The notes under the pieces were generated by a model. It was not told where the DNA came from, did not search any database, and saw only the letters and a program-made list of their open reading frames with translations. Source: Hydrotalea sandarakina (lineage in GTDB: Bacteria > Bacteroidota > Bacteroidia > Chitinophagales > Chitinophagaceae). From it: DNA of 64,000 nucleotides. Positions 44,696-52,800 of this stretch are shown piece by piece. Location of the stretch: positions 186,001-250,000 of the forward strand of contig NZ_QKZV01000004.1 in assembly GCF_003254115.1 (NCBI RefSeq), given 5' to 3'. Made by a program: the position numbers and the translations under genes. Each line of letters begins with the position of its first letter. Position 1 is the first letter of the stretch.

Positions 44696-45811
44696 TTAAT
44701 TATTCAGCATTAAAGGCATTACCAGCATAATTAATTCCTCATTTTCAGCTTGCTCGGCGGGTTTAATAATACCGGCTTTAGTAGGCGTTGATAATTCAAT
44801 GACCACTTCAGGAGTTTCGGCGGCATTCAACATCTCAATCATAAATTTAGCATTGAATGCAATTTGCAATTCACCCCCGTCAAATGTACAAGCCATTCTT
44901 TCATTACCCTCAAAGCTAAAATCAACATCTTGTGCAGTTAAATGCAGTTCATTACTGGTAATGTTTAAAGCTACCTGATTGGTGCTTTTATTTGAAAATA
45001 CGCTTACACGGCGCAGTGCATTTTGAAAATCGGTTTTATTAACTACTAATTTGTACGGATTATCAACGGGTATAACCACTTTATAATCGGGGAAACGAGC
45101 ATCAATTAACCTACAAGTCATTTGAATTTGGCCATGACTTACAAACAAGTGGCTATTGTTGTAGCTAAGGCTAATTTCATCATCATTATCGGGTAAGGCA
45201 TTCTTAAGCAGATTCAGCGGTTTTTTGGGAACAATAAACGAATCATTGGATGTGGCTTTGGCATCGGTGCGTTTGTACTTCACCAAGCGGTGTGCGTCAG
45301 TTGACACGAACTGAACAGCATCGGTAGTTAATTCAAAAAACACACCGGTCATTGCAGGACGCAAATCATCATTACTAACAGCAAATAAAGTTTTATTGAT
45401 TGCAGTTACCAAAGCACTGCTGGTCATTTTAAATGCGGTAGCGTCATCAGCAACGGGTTCCTTGGGGAAATTATCCGGATTTTCGCCCATTACCTTGTAC
45501 TTACCATTTTCACTGGTAATTTCTACTGCATGGTTTTTATCAATATCAAAAGTTAAAGGCTGTTCAGGAATATTTTTTAGGGTATCCATTAATATTTTAG
45601 CAGGAATACAAACTTTTCCATTGGTTTTACTTTCTACTTCTAATTGCACCCGCATTACAGTTTCTAAATCGGTAGCCACCACATGTAGTTTTTTTCCTTC
45701 AATTTCAAACAAAAAATCTTCTAAAATGGGCAGTACGGTATTGGCACTAATAACGCCACTAATGTGTTGCAGTTGTTTTAAAAGGGAAGATGAGGATACA
45801 ATAAACTTCAT
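44696..45811 (-). CDS. dnaN: DNA polymerase III beta subunit (sliding clamp)
   Basis: The 371-residue clamp begins MKFIVSSSSLLKQLQHISGV at the ATG at 45811; the in-frame codons upstream to 45871 are not conserved. The three repeated clamp domains are visible, with FLFEIEGKKLHVVATDLETV in the first, FFELTTDAVQFVSTDAHRLV in the second and FAALINE-like hydrophobic binding pocket residues towards the C-terminus. It ends in LIMLVMPLMLN, as in other Bacteroidota clamps. The ring tethers DNA polymerase to DNA. It is not next to dnaA or recF, which is common in this phylum. Confidence 0.97.
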   Translation of the reverse strand: MKFIVSSSSLLKQLQHISGVISANTVLPILEDFLFEIEGKKLHVVATDLETVMRVQLEVESKTNGKVCIPAKILMDTLKNIPEQPLTFDIDKNHAVEITSENGKYKVMGENPDNFPKEPVADDATAFKMTSSALVTAINKTLFAVSNDDLRPAMTGVFFELTTDAVQFVSTDAHRLVKYKRTDAKATSNDSFIVPKKPLNLLKNALPDNDDEISLSYNNSHLFVSHGQIQMTCRLIDARFPDYKVVIPVDNPYKLVVNKTDFQNALRRVSVFSNKSTNQVALNITSNELHLTAQDVDFSFEGNERMACTFDGGELQIAFNAKFMIEMLNAAETPEVVIELSTPTKAGIIKPAEQAENEELIMLVMPLMLNN

Positions 45812-45921
45812 ATTTTTCTTAATTTTTGTAATGGCAACAAACCTACTGTAATTTGTTAATATTTCATACACAATTTATGCCCTATTTCAAACAGAATGAC
45901 CACATTTGACATAGAAAGGCA

Positions 45922-45929
45922 TAGATTTG
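45922..45929 (+). promoter_or_regulatory. -7 box upstream of recX
   Basis: TAGATTTG fits TAnnTTTG, 25 bp upstream of the ATG at 45955, in the divergent dnaN/recX gap. Confidence 0.4.
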
Positions 45930-45954
45930 AATAGCAAAGCATAAGTTTACAAGT

Positions 45955-46437
45955 ATGCCGCAACAACTAACATGGGAAAAAGCGCTACAAAAAATGAAAC
46001 ATTTTTGTGCTTATAGAGAGCGCAGTCATTATGAGGTTAAAGAAAAATTATATGCGTTAGGGCTACACAAACCCGAGGTAGAAAAAATGCTGAGTTTGTT
46101 AATTGAAGACAACTATTTAAATGAAACCAGATACGCTACACTTTTTGCCGGCGGTCATTTCAGGCAAAAAAAATGGGGTAGAAAAAAAATTGAATTTGAA
46201 TTGAAACAGCAAAAAATCAGCAGCTTCAACATTAAAAAAGCTTTAGCGGTAATTGACGAAACTGAATACAGGCAAACACTTCAACAACTGGCTTTAAAAA
46301 AATGGCAAACCTTACGTGGACAGCAGCCTATTAATAAAATGGCAAAAACACAAGCTTATTTAGTTCAAAAAGGTTATGAGCCCGGCTTAGTGCATCAGCA
46401 AATACAATGGTTAAAACAACAAACCACCGTTTCATGA
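45955..46437 (+). CDS. recX: regulatory protein RecX
   Basis: This 160-residue all-helical protein matches RecX. It has KMKHFCAYRERSHYEVKEKL, LSLLIEDNYLNETRYATLFA, and GRKKIEFELKQQKIS in the repeated three-helix modules. RecX modulates RecA filaments, inhibiting or restarting recombination. The start follows a -7 box by 25 bp. Its stop overlaps the next start by 4 bp (ATGA), so it is translationally coupled to an LpxR-like gene that has no functional link. The length is near the family average. Confidence 0.93.
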   Translation: MPQQLTWEKALQKMKHFCAYRERSHYEVKEKLYALGLHKPEVEKMLSLLIEDNYLNETRYATLFAGGHFRQKKWGRKKIEFELKQQKISSFNIKKALAVIDETEYRQTLQQLALKKWQTLRGQQPINKMAKTQAYLVQKGYEPGLVHQQIQWLKQQTTVS

Positions 46438-47366
46438 AAATCTGGGTCTGCTTATTATTCTGTTGTTCCATTTCACAAATTTTTGCCCAAAAAAATGGTC
46501 CTGCAAATTGGCAACATAGCATATCCATTACTACCGATAACGATGCATACTTGCTTCAGGATAATGATAAATATTACACCAACGGCTTATACTTTCAATA
46601 TAATTTCAGTCACCAAAAACAAAATGCTACAATAGTGCAAAGTATTGAAGCCGGACAAGCTTTATACACACCTCGTTTACTTACCTTTTACCCCGATAGT
46701 GTGGATAGACCTTATTGTGGTTATTTATTCTTAACCTACAAACACTTACGTTTACAACAGCATTATGGCCTACAATGGAATGTTTCTGTTGGAACAATTG
46801 GCAATAATTCTTTGGGCCAAAATTTTCAAAATGGATTACATCATTTGTTGGGGCTTTATCCGGTAACCGACTGGTATAAACAAGTACAAGTGCCTATTAC
46901 TATTAATGCAATGATTCAATACATGCCATTTATTCATGCATTAACACAATCAAATACAGCCAAAATTATTCCGGTATTTACGGCAAATGCAGGAAATGTT
47001 TATACTAACGCAAAAGCAGGTGCATTTTTTGTTTTGGGAAAATTAAACGCCAATACAAACAGTGCCTTATGGAATGTGCCGGCTTACAACCCGTCAAAAA
47101 GCCATCAAAGCCTGGAATGGTTTGTGTACTTTTATCCTGAAATTACTTTACAAGGATACAATGCTACCGTACAAGGCAGTAGCAGTAATACAAGCAGCAC
47201 AGTTGCCGGAACACCCGAAAAATGGATGTACCAACAAAATTGGGGAATAGTATTGGCGCAAGGCCATTGGATGGGAAAAATAGAAATTGTTTATCAAACA
47301 AAAGAATGTATTACACAATACTTGCCACAACGGTATGCATCCATTCAACTAACCTATTGTTTTTAA
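46434..47366 (+). CDS. LpxR-like lipid A deacylase (DUF2219 outer-membrane protein)
   Basis: From the ATG at 46434 the protein has a signal peptide (MKIWVCLLFCCSISQIFAQ) and about 310 residues. The family start SISITTDNDAYLLQDNDKYY followed by TNGLYFQYNF places the conserved Asn-Asp pair. GNNSLGQNFQNGLHHLLG holds the catalytic His region. The protein ends in a barrel-type strand RYASIQLTYCF. LpxR removes the 3'-acyloxyacyl chain of lipid A in the outer membrane. Many homologues are uncharacterised, so the activity is assumed. It overlaps recX by 4 bp and precedes the nitrilase gene by 10 bp. Confidence 0.87.
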   Translation: MKIWVCLLFCCSISQIFAQKNGPANWQHSISITTDNDAYLLQDNDKYYTNGLYFQYNFSHQKQNATIVQSIEAGQALYTPRLLTFYPDSVDRPYCGYLFLTYKHLRLQQHYGLQWNVSVGTIGNNSLGQNFQNGLHHLLGLYPVTDWYKQVQVPITINAMIQYMPFIHALTQSNTAKIIPVFTANAGNVYTNAKAGAFFVLGKLNANTNSALWNVPAYNPSKSHQSLEWFVYFYPEITLQGYNATVQGSSSNTSSTVAGTPEKWMYQQNWGIVLAQGHWMGKIEIVYQTKECITQYLPQRYASIQLTYCF

Positions 47367-47376
47367 AAACAGTGCA

Positions 47377-48165
47377 ATGAAAGACTTACGCATTAGTTTG
47401 GTACAAACCCATTTACAATGGGAAGATATTGCAGGAAACTTGCAACAATTGGAAGCCAAATTACAATCCATACCAATTGGTACACATATAGTTGTTTTAC
47501 CCGAAATGTTTAGTACGGGTTTTAGCATGCAACCCGAACGGCTTGCCGAAACCATGCAAGGCAACACTATTTTGTGGATGAAAAAAATGGCTGAATCAAA
47601 AAAGTGTATTATTACCGGCAGTTTAATTATTCAGGAAAACGACTGCTATTATAACCGATTAATTTGGATGTTACCGAACGGGCAAATGGGTTTTTATGAT
47701 AAACGCCATTGCTTTGCTTATGCGGGAGAAGATAAACATTACACACCGGGCAATAAACGATTAATTGCATCAGTAAACGGATGGAAAATTAATGTACAAA
47801 TTTGTTACGACTTGCGCTTCCCGGTTTGGGCTCGTCAGCAAGCCAATAACCCACCGGAATATGATGTTTTAATTTATGTTGCCAATTGGCCTGAAAAAAG
47901 AATACATGCCTGGAAAAGTTTGCTAATAGCAAGAGCCATAGAAAATCAATGTTATGTAATTGGTGTAAACAGAATAGGTAATGATGGCAATGGTATTGCC
48001 CATAGCGGTGATAGTATGGCTATAAACCCATTGGGCGAAATTTTATGGCATGAAGCCAATAAAGAAGCCATTGGAGATGTAACTTTAAGTAGCGATTTTT
48101 TAAACGAGGTAAGGTCCCGATTCCCCTTCTTGGCCGATGCCGATAAATTTTCCATTCATGCCTAA
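47377..48165 (+). CDS. nitrilase-family omega-amidase (YafV-like)
   Basis: This 262-residue cytosolic enzyme has the nitrilase triad: E43 in VVLPEMFSTGF, K109 in GFYDKRHCF, and C143 in QICYDLRFP. The MFSTGF and KRHCFAYAGEDKHYTPG segments are typical of omega-amidases of the YafV/Nit2 type, which hydrolyse alpha-ketoglutaramate or alpha-ketosuccinamate as metabolite repair in the methionine salvage and glutamine transaminase routes. The gene lies 10 bp after the LpxR-like gene and overlaps nagA by 8 bp. Confidence 0.93.
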   Translation: MKDLRISLVQTHLQWEDIAGNLQQLEAKLQSIPIGTHIVVLPEMFSTGFSMQPERLAETMQGNTILWMKKMAESKKCIITGSLIIQENDCYYNRLIWMLPNGQMGFYDKRHCFAYAGEDKHYTPGNKRLIASVNGWKINVQICYDLRFPVWARQQANNPPEYDVLIYVANWPEKRIHAWKSLLIARAIENQCYVIGVNRIGNDGNGIAHSGDSMAINPLGEILWHEANKEAIGDVTLSSDFLNEVRSRFPFLADADKFSIHA

Positions 48166-49249
48166 TGACTATGTTTTATACGGACGCCATGTTTTTACCG
48201 GCAATGCTTTATTAAACAACCAATCCATCCACATTCAAAATGGCATCATTAACAACATTGAACCATTTGATGATGCTCATTCACCCCAACAAATATTTGA
48301 CTATATAAGCCCCGCCTTTATTGATGCACAAATTTATGGTGCGAATGAGCTATTGCTTTCCGCATTTCCCAATAGCAAAAGTATATGGGCATTGCAAACG
48401 CATTGTAAACAATGGGGTACATTACATTTTTTACCCACTATTGCCACCAATACAAAAGAAATAATGTATGCCGGCATTGATGCAGTGAAGCAATACTGGC
48501 GCGAAGGAGGCAAAGGTTGTTTAGGCTTACATTTAGAAGGGCCATGGATTAACAAAGAAAAAAGAGGCGCACATATTGAAAGTATTGTACATAGCCCCAC
48601 CATTACTGAAGTAGAAGAACTATTAGCCTATGGCAAGGGTGTCATTAAAATGATAACCCTAGCGCCTGAAGTTTGCAATGAAACAATCATTGAAATAATA
48701 AAACAAGCAGGTATTATAATATCGGCAGGGCATAGTAATGCCAGCTTTGAAGAAGCGACCCATGCTTTTAACAATGGCATACCAACGGTTACCCATTTGT
48801 ATAATGCTATGAGTCCGTTATCGCATCGAGCACCGGGAATGGTGGGTGCAACATTTTTACATCCAACAGTTTATGCATCTATTATTCCGGACGGTTATCA
48901 TGTACATTTTGAGGCAGTAAAAATTGCCTGCAAACAAATGCCTAACCGCTTATTTGCTATTACCGATGCTGTTACTACTACGCATACAGGTCCATATCAA
49001 CACACATTAAACGGTAACAAGTATGAAAGTAATGGCATTTTAAGTGGCTCGGCATTAACAATGCATCAGGCATTTAAAAATTTAGTTAACCGGGTAAATA
49101 TAAATATTACGGATGCTTTGGCTATGTGTTCCACTATACCTGCTAAAGTCCTAAAGTTAGATGACGAGATAGGGTATATAAAAAAGAATTATAAAGCAAA
49201 CATAATAATGCTGAATTCCGAACTAAACATAATCAGTTGTCTTGATTAA
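48158..49249 (+). CDS. nagA: N-acetylglucosamine-6-phosphate deacetylase
   Basis: This amidohydrolase of about 363 residues has LGLHLEGPWINKEKRGAH (metal-binding Glu), ISAGHSNASFEEA and VTHLYNAMSPLSHRAPG (two metal-binding His), and FAITDAVTTT with the catalytic Asp. The first metal motif HxH is replaced by IDAQIYGA, with Gln as in the single-metal E. coli enzyme, so this is not a defect. It converts GlcNAc-6-phosphate to GlcN-6-phosphate. The ATG at 48158 overlaps the nitrilase stop by 8 bp; an ATG at 48137 would overlap by 29 bp. No nagB or GlcNAc transporter is adjacent. Confidence 0.94.
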   Translation: MPNDYVLYGRHVFTGNALLNNQSIHIQNGIINNIEPFDDAHSPQQIFDYISPAFIDAQIYGANELLLSAFPNSKSIWALQTHCKQWGTLHFLPTIATNTKEIMYAGIDAVKQYWREGGKGCLGLHLEGPWINKEKRGAHIESIVHSPTITEVEELLAYGKGVIKMITLAPEVCNETIIEIIKQAGIIISAGHSNASFEEATHAFNNGIPTVTHLYNAMSPLSHRAPGMVGATFLHPTVYASIIPDGYHVHFEAVKIACKQMPNRLFAITDAVTTTHTGPYQHTLNGNKYESNGILSGSALTMHQAFKNLVNRVNINITDALAMCSTIPAKVLKLDDEIGYIKKNYKANIIMLNSELNIISCLD

Positions 49250-49268
49250 ATAAGTTAAAAACCAAGTA

Positions 49269-49883
49269 CTATTTCACCTCACTTACCCCGGAAACACTAT
49301 AGCCCGTTGAATTAATAGTATGAATAATATCATCTAATGTTGTTTCTAGCATATTAAACTCAACTATTGCGGTTGATTCACTGAACGAAGTTTCAAAATT
49401 TACAACCCCCTTATGATTTGCTAAACTCATTTTTATCGTATTAGTACATGCCTCACATTCCATACCTTCTAACATTAATTTCACTTTCTTTACCACAGTT
49501 TTATCTAGATAAGCAGGTTTTTCAATATTTTTAATTTTCGGAATAAAAATGGAGGAATAAAAAGGAAAAGTAATTAATAACAAGGACAATAAAGTTATTG
49601 AGCTTAACAAGTAAAACTTCTTAGATAATGAAAATTTACTATTAATCTCAGTATTCTTATCTAATTTGGGTATAGAAAAAAATTGATACCAAGAAACTAC
49701 TAATGAAATGAAGGTGATACTAATTAAAGCCGGCCTATAGGGTTCCATCCATGAAAAAAAAGCAGTAACTGTATGATTTTTTGTTATTAGTGCAACAACA
49801 GGCATTATACAGCTCAATGAGGTAATGAATGCTAAGATTAAAGCAATCAATCCTAATTGAATTTTGGCATTCACTGTTCTCAT
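49269..49883 (-). CDS. MerTP-like membrane protein with HMA domain, reduced cysteine set
   Basis: This 204-residue protein has three membrane helices (about 8-33, 50-70, 90-112) and a C-terminal heavy-metal-associated domain (about 131-200) with GMECEACTNTI (C143, C146). The helix order, FFSWMEPYRPALISITFISL, SWYQFF, FPFYSSIFIPK and the ending INSTGYSVSG agree with Bacteroidota MerTP mercuric transport fusions. Standard MerT has a Cys-Cys pair in helix 1; here it is TSLSCIMPVV, with only C25. The loop between helices 2 and 3 has no cysteines either. It may move another metal or be decaying. It stands alone, without merR or merA, convergent with nagA. Confidence 0.8.
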   Translation of the reverse strand: MRTVNAKIQLGLIALILAFITSLSCIMPVVALITKNHTVTAFFSWMEPYRPALISITFISLVVSWYQFFSIPKLDKNTEINSKFSLSKKFYLLSSITLLSLLLITFPFYSSIFIPKIKNIEKPAYLDKTVVKKVKLMLEGMECEACTNTIKMSLANHKGVVNFETSFSESTAIVEFNMLETTLDDIIHTINSTGYSVSGVSEVK

Positions 49884-50185
49884 ACAGGGTCATTTATTTC
49901 TAAACAAATTCACCTTTCTAAGTTAATACCTTTGCAATTTTTTTTCACACTTTATTCAATAAAATTTTAATCACCTTTAACTCGTTTATGTATAAGTGAT
50001 GTATTTTATGCTTCTTTACCAATTGCAAGTAAATTCAATAACCATCATTTAATAACAAAAAAACATTCATTTCATATATGCATAACAGACATTATAAATA
50101 TTTATGGAAATACCACGATAGCAGCCTAATTTTAAACAATGAATAAAAATTGTTGTTAATGGAGCTAATTAAACGTTGTATCGGC
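49884..50185. other. 302-bp intergenic region before the ABC transporter operon
   Basis: This A/T-rich stretch contains a plus-strand TACCTTTG box at 49927-49934, about 250 bp from the substrate-binding-protein start, which matches TAnnTTTG. The MerTP-like gene must also be promoted from here, leftward. No ORF, hairpin terminator or RNA gene can be supported. Confidence 0.35.
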
Positions 50186-51154
50186 ATGAAGCCACTAAAA
50201 TATGTTCAGCTATTTGCATTAATATTTTTTTTAAGTGCCTGTACCAATAAAAGCAATGTTCCGGTAGTTGGTTTTGCCGATGCATTTGAAGACAATACCA
50301 TTGAACAAGCCAAAACAGGATTTATTGCCGCATTAAAAGCCAATGGTTTTGATGAACAGAAGGGTACCGTTAAAATTATTTATCGGAATGCACAAGGCAG
50401 TATTCCTACTTTAACTCAAATTATTCAGTATTTCATTACACAGCAGGTAACATTAATTGCAGCCAATGCTACATTACCAACTATTACTGCCATTCAAAAT
50501 ACCAAAACCATTCCGGTATTTATGATGGTAGCCGCAACACCCCAATTAATGAAATTGACCGACGCCCAAGGACATGCGCCAGCCAACTTATTTGGCGTTG
50601 GCGAAAATTTGAATTATATAGATACTTCATTTTTATTGATTCCGCAAATATTACACCCAAGCAATAACCAACCGCTTACTGTTGGAATGATATTTAATCA
50701 GTCGGAACCACAATCAGTAGAAGCCATTAACCGCATTCAACAATTGGCAAATGCAAACCATATTAATTTGGTTTCTTTACCTGTTAATAGTAGTGCCGAT
50801 GTGCCTTTGGTAACGCAATCCTTATTATCAAAACACATTGATGCATTTTTTGCCAATCCGGATAATACCGTTTTTGCTTCATTTGAAAATATTGTGCAGG
50901 CTTGTAACCGACAACATGTTCCTATTTTCACGAGCGAAGCCGGTTTAGTGGCTCGTGGTGCGGTTGCCGCTTTTGGCGCAAATATTTATGATTGGGGATA
51001 CCAGGCAGGTGAGCAAGCTGCCTTGTTCTTAAAACAAAAATCAACCAACGGTTTACATTGGGAAATGGTTAAAGTACGTAACAGTGTTTATAATCCTGCT
51101 GTTGCAAAAACTTATAACTTACATTTTCCATCCGATTATAAACCCATTCAATAA
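50186..51154 (+). CDS. ABC transporter substrate-binding lipoprotein (TrpX/ABC_sub_bind family)
   Basis: The lipoprotein signal MKPLKYVQLFALIFFLSAC puts the anchoring Cys at residue 19. The mature protein has the ABC_sub_bind fold: VPVVGFADAFEDNTIEQAKT, the periplasmic-binding hinge segments, and AAFGANIYDWGYQAGEQAALFL near the end. The family includes the predicted tryptophan binder TrpX of Firmicutes, but ligands differ. The start at 50186 gives a normal lipoprotein leader; an upstream ATG at 50159 is unlikely. The stop overlaps the permease start (TAATG), so the genes are coupled. Confidence 0.9.
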   Translation: MKPLKYVQLFALIFFLSACTNKSNVPVVGFADAFEDNTIEQAKTGFIAALKANGFDEQKGTVKIIYRNAQGSIPTLTQIIQYFITQQVTLIAANATLPTITAIQNTKTIPVFMMVAATPQLMKLTDAQGHAPANLFGVGENLNYIDTSFLLIPQILHPSNNQPLTVGMIFNQSEPQSVEAINRIQQLANANHINLVSLPVNSSADVPLVTQSLLSKHIDAFFANPDNTVFASFENIVQACNRQHVPIFTSEAGLVARGAVAAFGANIYDWGYQAGEQAALFLKQKSTNGLHWEMVKVRNSVYNPAVAKTYNLHFPSDYKPIQ

Positions 51155-52029
51155 TGGAATTTTATTTATCAGCTTTGGTATTGTCGCTTTGCTTAGGAGC
51201 TATGTCAATGGGGGTTTTTATTTCCATGCGCATTTTTAATATTCCCGATATTACCACCGATGGAAGCTACACATTAGGTGCAGCAGTAACTGCCCTTTTA
51301 TTAGTTCAACATTGGCCGGTATATATTGTGGTTTTAATTAGCATGCTGTCCGGTTCCTTGGCTGGTATATGCACCGCTTTCATTCATACTAAATTAAAAA
51401 TTGATGCCTTGTTGGCGGGCATTTTAGTAATGACCGGCTTGTATTCCATTAACCTAATCATTATGGGCCGCTCTAATATTCCATTGATTAATTTACATAC
51501 CTTATTTTCCTACATTCAAATTTTTCCGCATTCCATTTATAACACTTTGGCTACAGGTATCATTATTATTGGCGCCTTTGCAATATTGTTATGGTATATA
51601 TTGTTAACCGATTTTGGCATTGCGATGCGTGCAACCGGCAACAGTTCCAGCATGACACGTTCATTGGGTATTAATAACAATAAAATGAAAATTATTGGCT
51701 TAGCTATGGCTAACGCACTTACTGCTTTAAGCGGGTCATTGGTTGCCCAGTACCAAAATTTTACCGATATAAACATGGGCATTGGTATTGTTATTGTAGG
51801 CTTAGGTTCAGTATTAATTGCCGATGCACTGCGTATTTGGTTCAATATTGTGGCTATTGGTGCTCAAATTGCATTGGTAATTGCAGGCAGTTTTATTTTT
51901 CAAATGGTATTAGCTGTTACGCTTTCCTTAGGGGTTGACCCCAACATATTAAAGCTGGTAACAGCATTGTTTGTATTGCTTATTGTTGCCCTGCCAAGGG
52001 TTAAAAATGTTCTTAAACCAAATGAATAA
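51154..52029 (+). CDS. ABC transporter permease (BPD_transp_2, TrpY-like)
   Basis: This 291-residue inner-membrane permease has eight to nine hydrophobic segments. It has MRIFNIPDITTDGSYTLGAA, the family hallmark near the first helices, then FGIAMRATGNSSSMTRSLGI and IGIVIVGLGSVLIADAL. The branched-chain-amino-acid-type permease family (LivM/TrpY) forms the transmembrane part of an importer. It overlaps the binding-protein gene by 1 bp and precedes the ATPase gene by 7 bp. The three genes form one complete importer with a single permease that would dimerise. Confidence 0.92.
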   Translation: MEFYLSALVLSLCLGAMSMGVFISMRIFNIPDITTDGSYTLGAAVTALLLVQHWPVYIVVLISMLSGSLAGICTAFIHTKLKIDALLAGILVMTGLYSINLIIMGRSNIPLINLHTLFSYIQIFPHSIYNTLATGIIIIGAFAILLWYILLTDFGIAMRATGNSSSMTRSLGINNNKMKIIGLAMANALTALSGSLVAQYQNFTDINMGIGIVIVGLGSVLIADALRIWFNIVAIGAQIALVIAGSFIFQMVLAVTLSLGVDPNILKLVTALFVLLIVALPRVKNVLKPNE

Positions 52030-52036
52030 TAGGGCA

Positions 52037-52786
52037 ATGATTCAGTTAGAGCAAGTAACAAAAATATTTAATGCCGGAAGAGTAAATGAAATTACGGCAC
52101 TTAACAATGTTTCATTGCAAATTAATGAGGGGGAATTTGTAATTATTATTGGTGCCAATGGCTCAGGAAAAACAACTTTATTCAATACCATAGCAGGCAG
52201 CGTTATTCCCACTAAAGGGAAAGTATTCATTGCGGGTGAAAATGTTACTTTTTTGCCCGACTTTAAACGCAGCAAATATATTGCTCGTGTTTTTCAAAAT
52301 CCTTTTGATGGCACGGCGCCGGATTTAACCATCTTAGATAATTTTAGATTAGCAGCCCTGCGTACGCAACCCAAACATTTAACCATTGGCAATACTACAG
52401 CATTTAAAAAAAGAGTGAGAGAAGTAATTGCTCGCCTAAACTGGGGATTAGAAAATAAATTGAACCAACCCATGGGCACATTATCGGGCGGGCAACGACA
52501 AGCACTTACTTTATTGATGTGCATTATGGATAATACCAAAATTTTATTGCTGGATGAGCCTACAGCCGCATTAGATCCTAAATCTGCCGAAATTATTTTA
52601 AATACTGCACAACACCTCATTCAGGAATACCACTTAACTGCCATTTTTATTACGCATAATTTAAAAGATGCACAACAATACGGCAACCGGCTTTTACAAA
52701 TTCATGAAGGTAAACTGGTTCGCGATTTGGATGCAACAGCCAAACAAAAAGTGTTATTACAAAATATGTATGAATGGTTTGGTTAA
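52037..52786 (+). CDS. ABC transporter ATP-binding protein (TrpZ-like)
   Basis: This ATPase of about 249 residues has Walker A IIIGANGSGKTTLFNTIAG, the signature MGTLSGGQRQALTLLM, Walker B KILLLDEPTAALD and the switch histidine in IFITHNLKDAQQYG. It powers the importer encoded by the two genes upstream. The ATG at 52037 gives a usual family start, MIQLEQVTKIF, 7 bp after the permease stop. An ATG at 52022 would overlap the permease by 8 bp and is a possible alternative. It is convergent with the rhamnosidase-like gene, only 14 bp away, with no clear terminator between. Confidence 0.93.
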   Translation: MIQLEQVTKIFNAGRVNEITALNNVSLQINEGEFVIIIGANGSGKTTLFNTIAGSVIPTKGKVFIAGENVTFLPDFKRSKYIARVFQNPFDGTAPDLTILDNFRLAALRTQPKHLTIGNTTAFKKRVREVIARLNWGLENKLNQPMGTLSGGQRQALTLLMCIMDNTKILLLDEPTAALDPKSAEIILNTAQHLIQEYHLTAIFITHNLKDAQQYGNRLLQIHEGKLVRDLDATAKQKVLLQNMYEWFG

Positions 52787-52800
52787 TCTTTAATAAAAAA

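Noticed and set aside
45812-45871. Extended N-terminus of DnaN
   Set aside because: Clamp proteins of this phylum start MKFIVSS, which is the ATG at 45811.
48158-49249. NagA inactivated by loss of the HxH metal motif
   Set aside because: The single-metal E. coli-type enzyme also has Gln there, and the Glu, His, His and Asp ligands remain.
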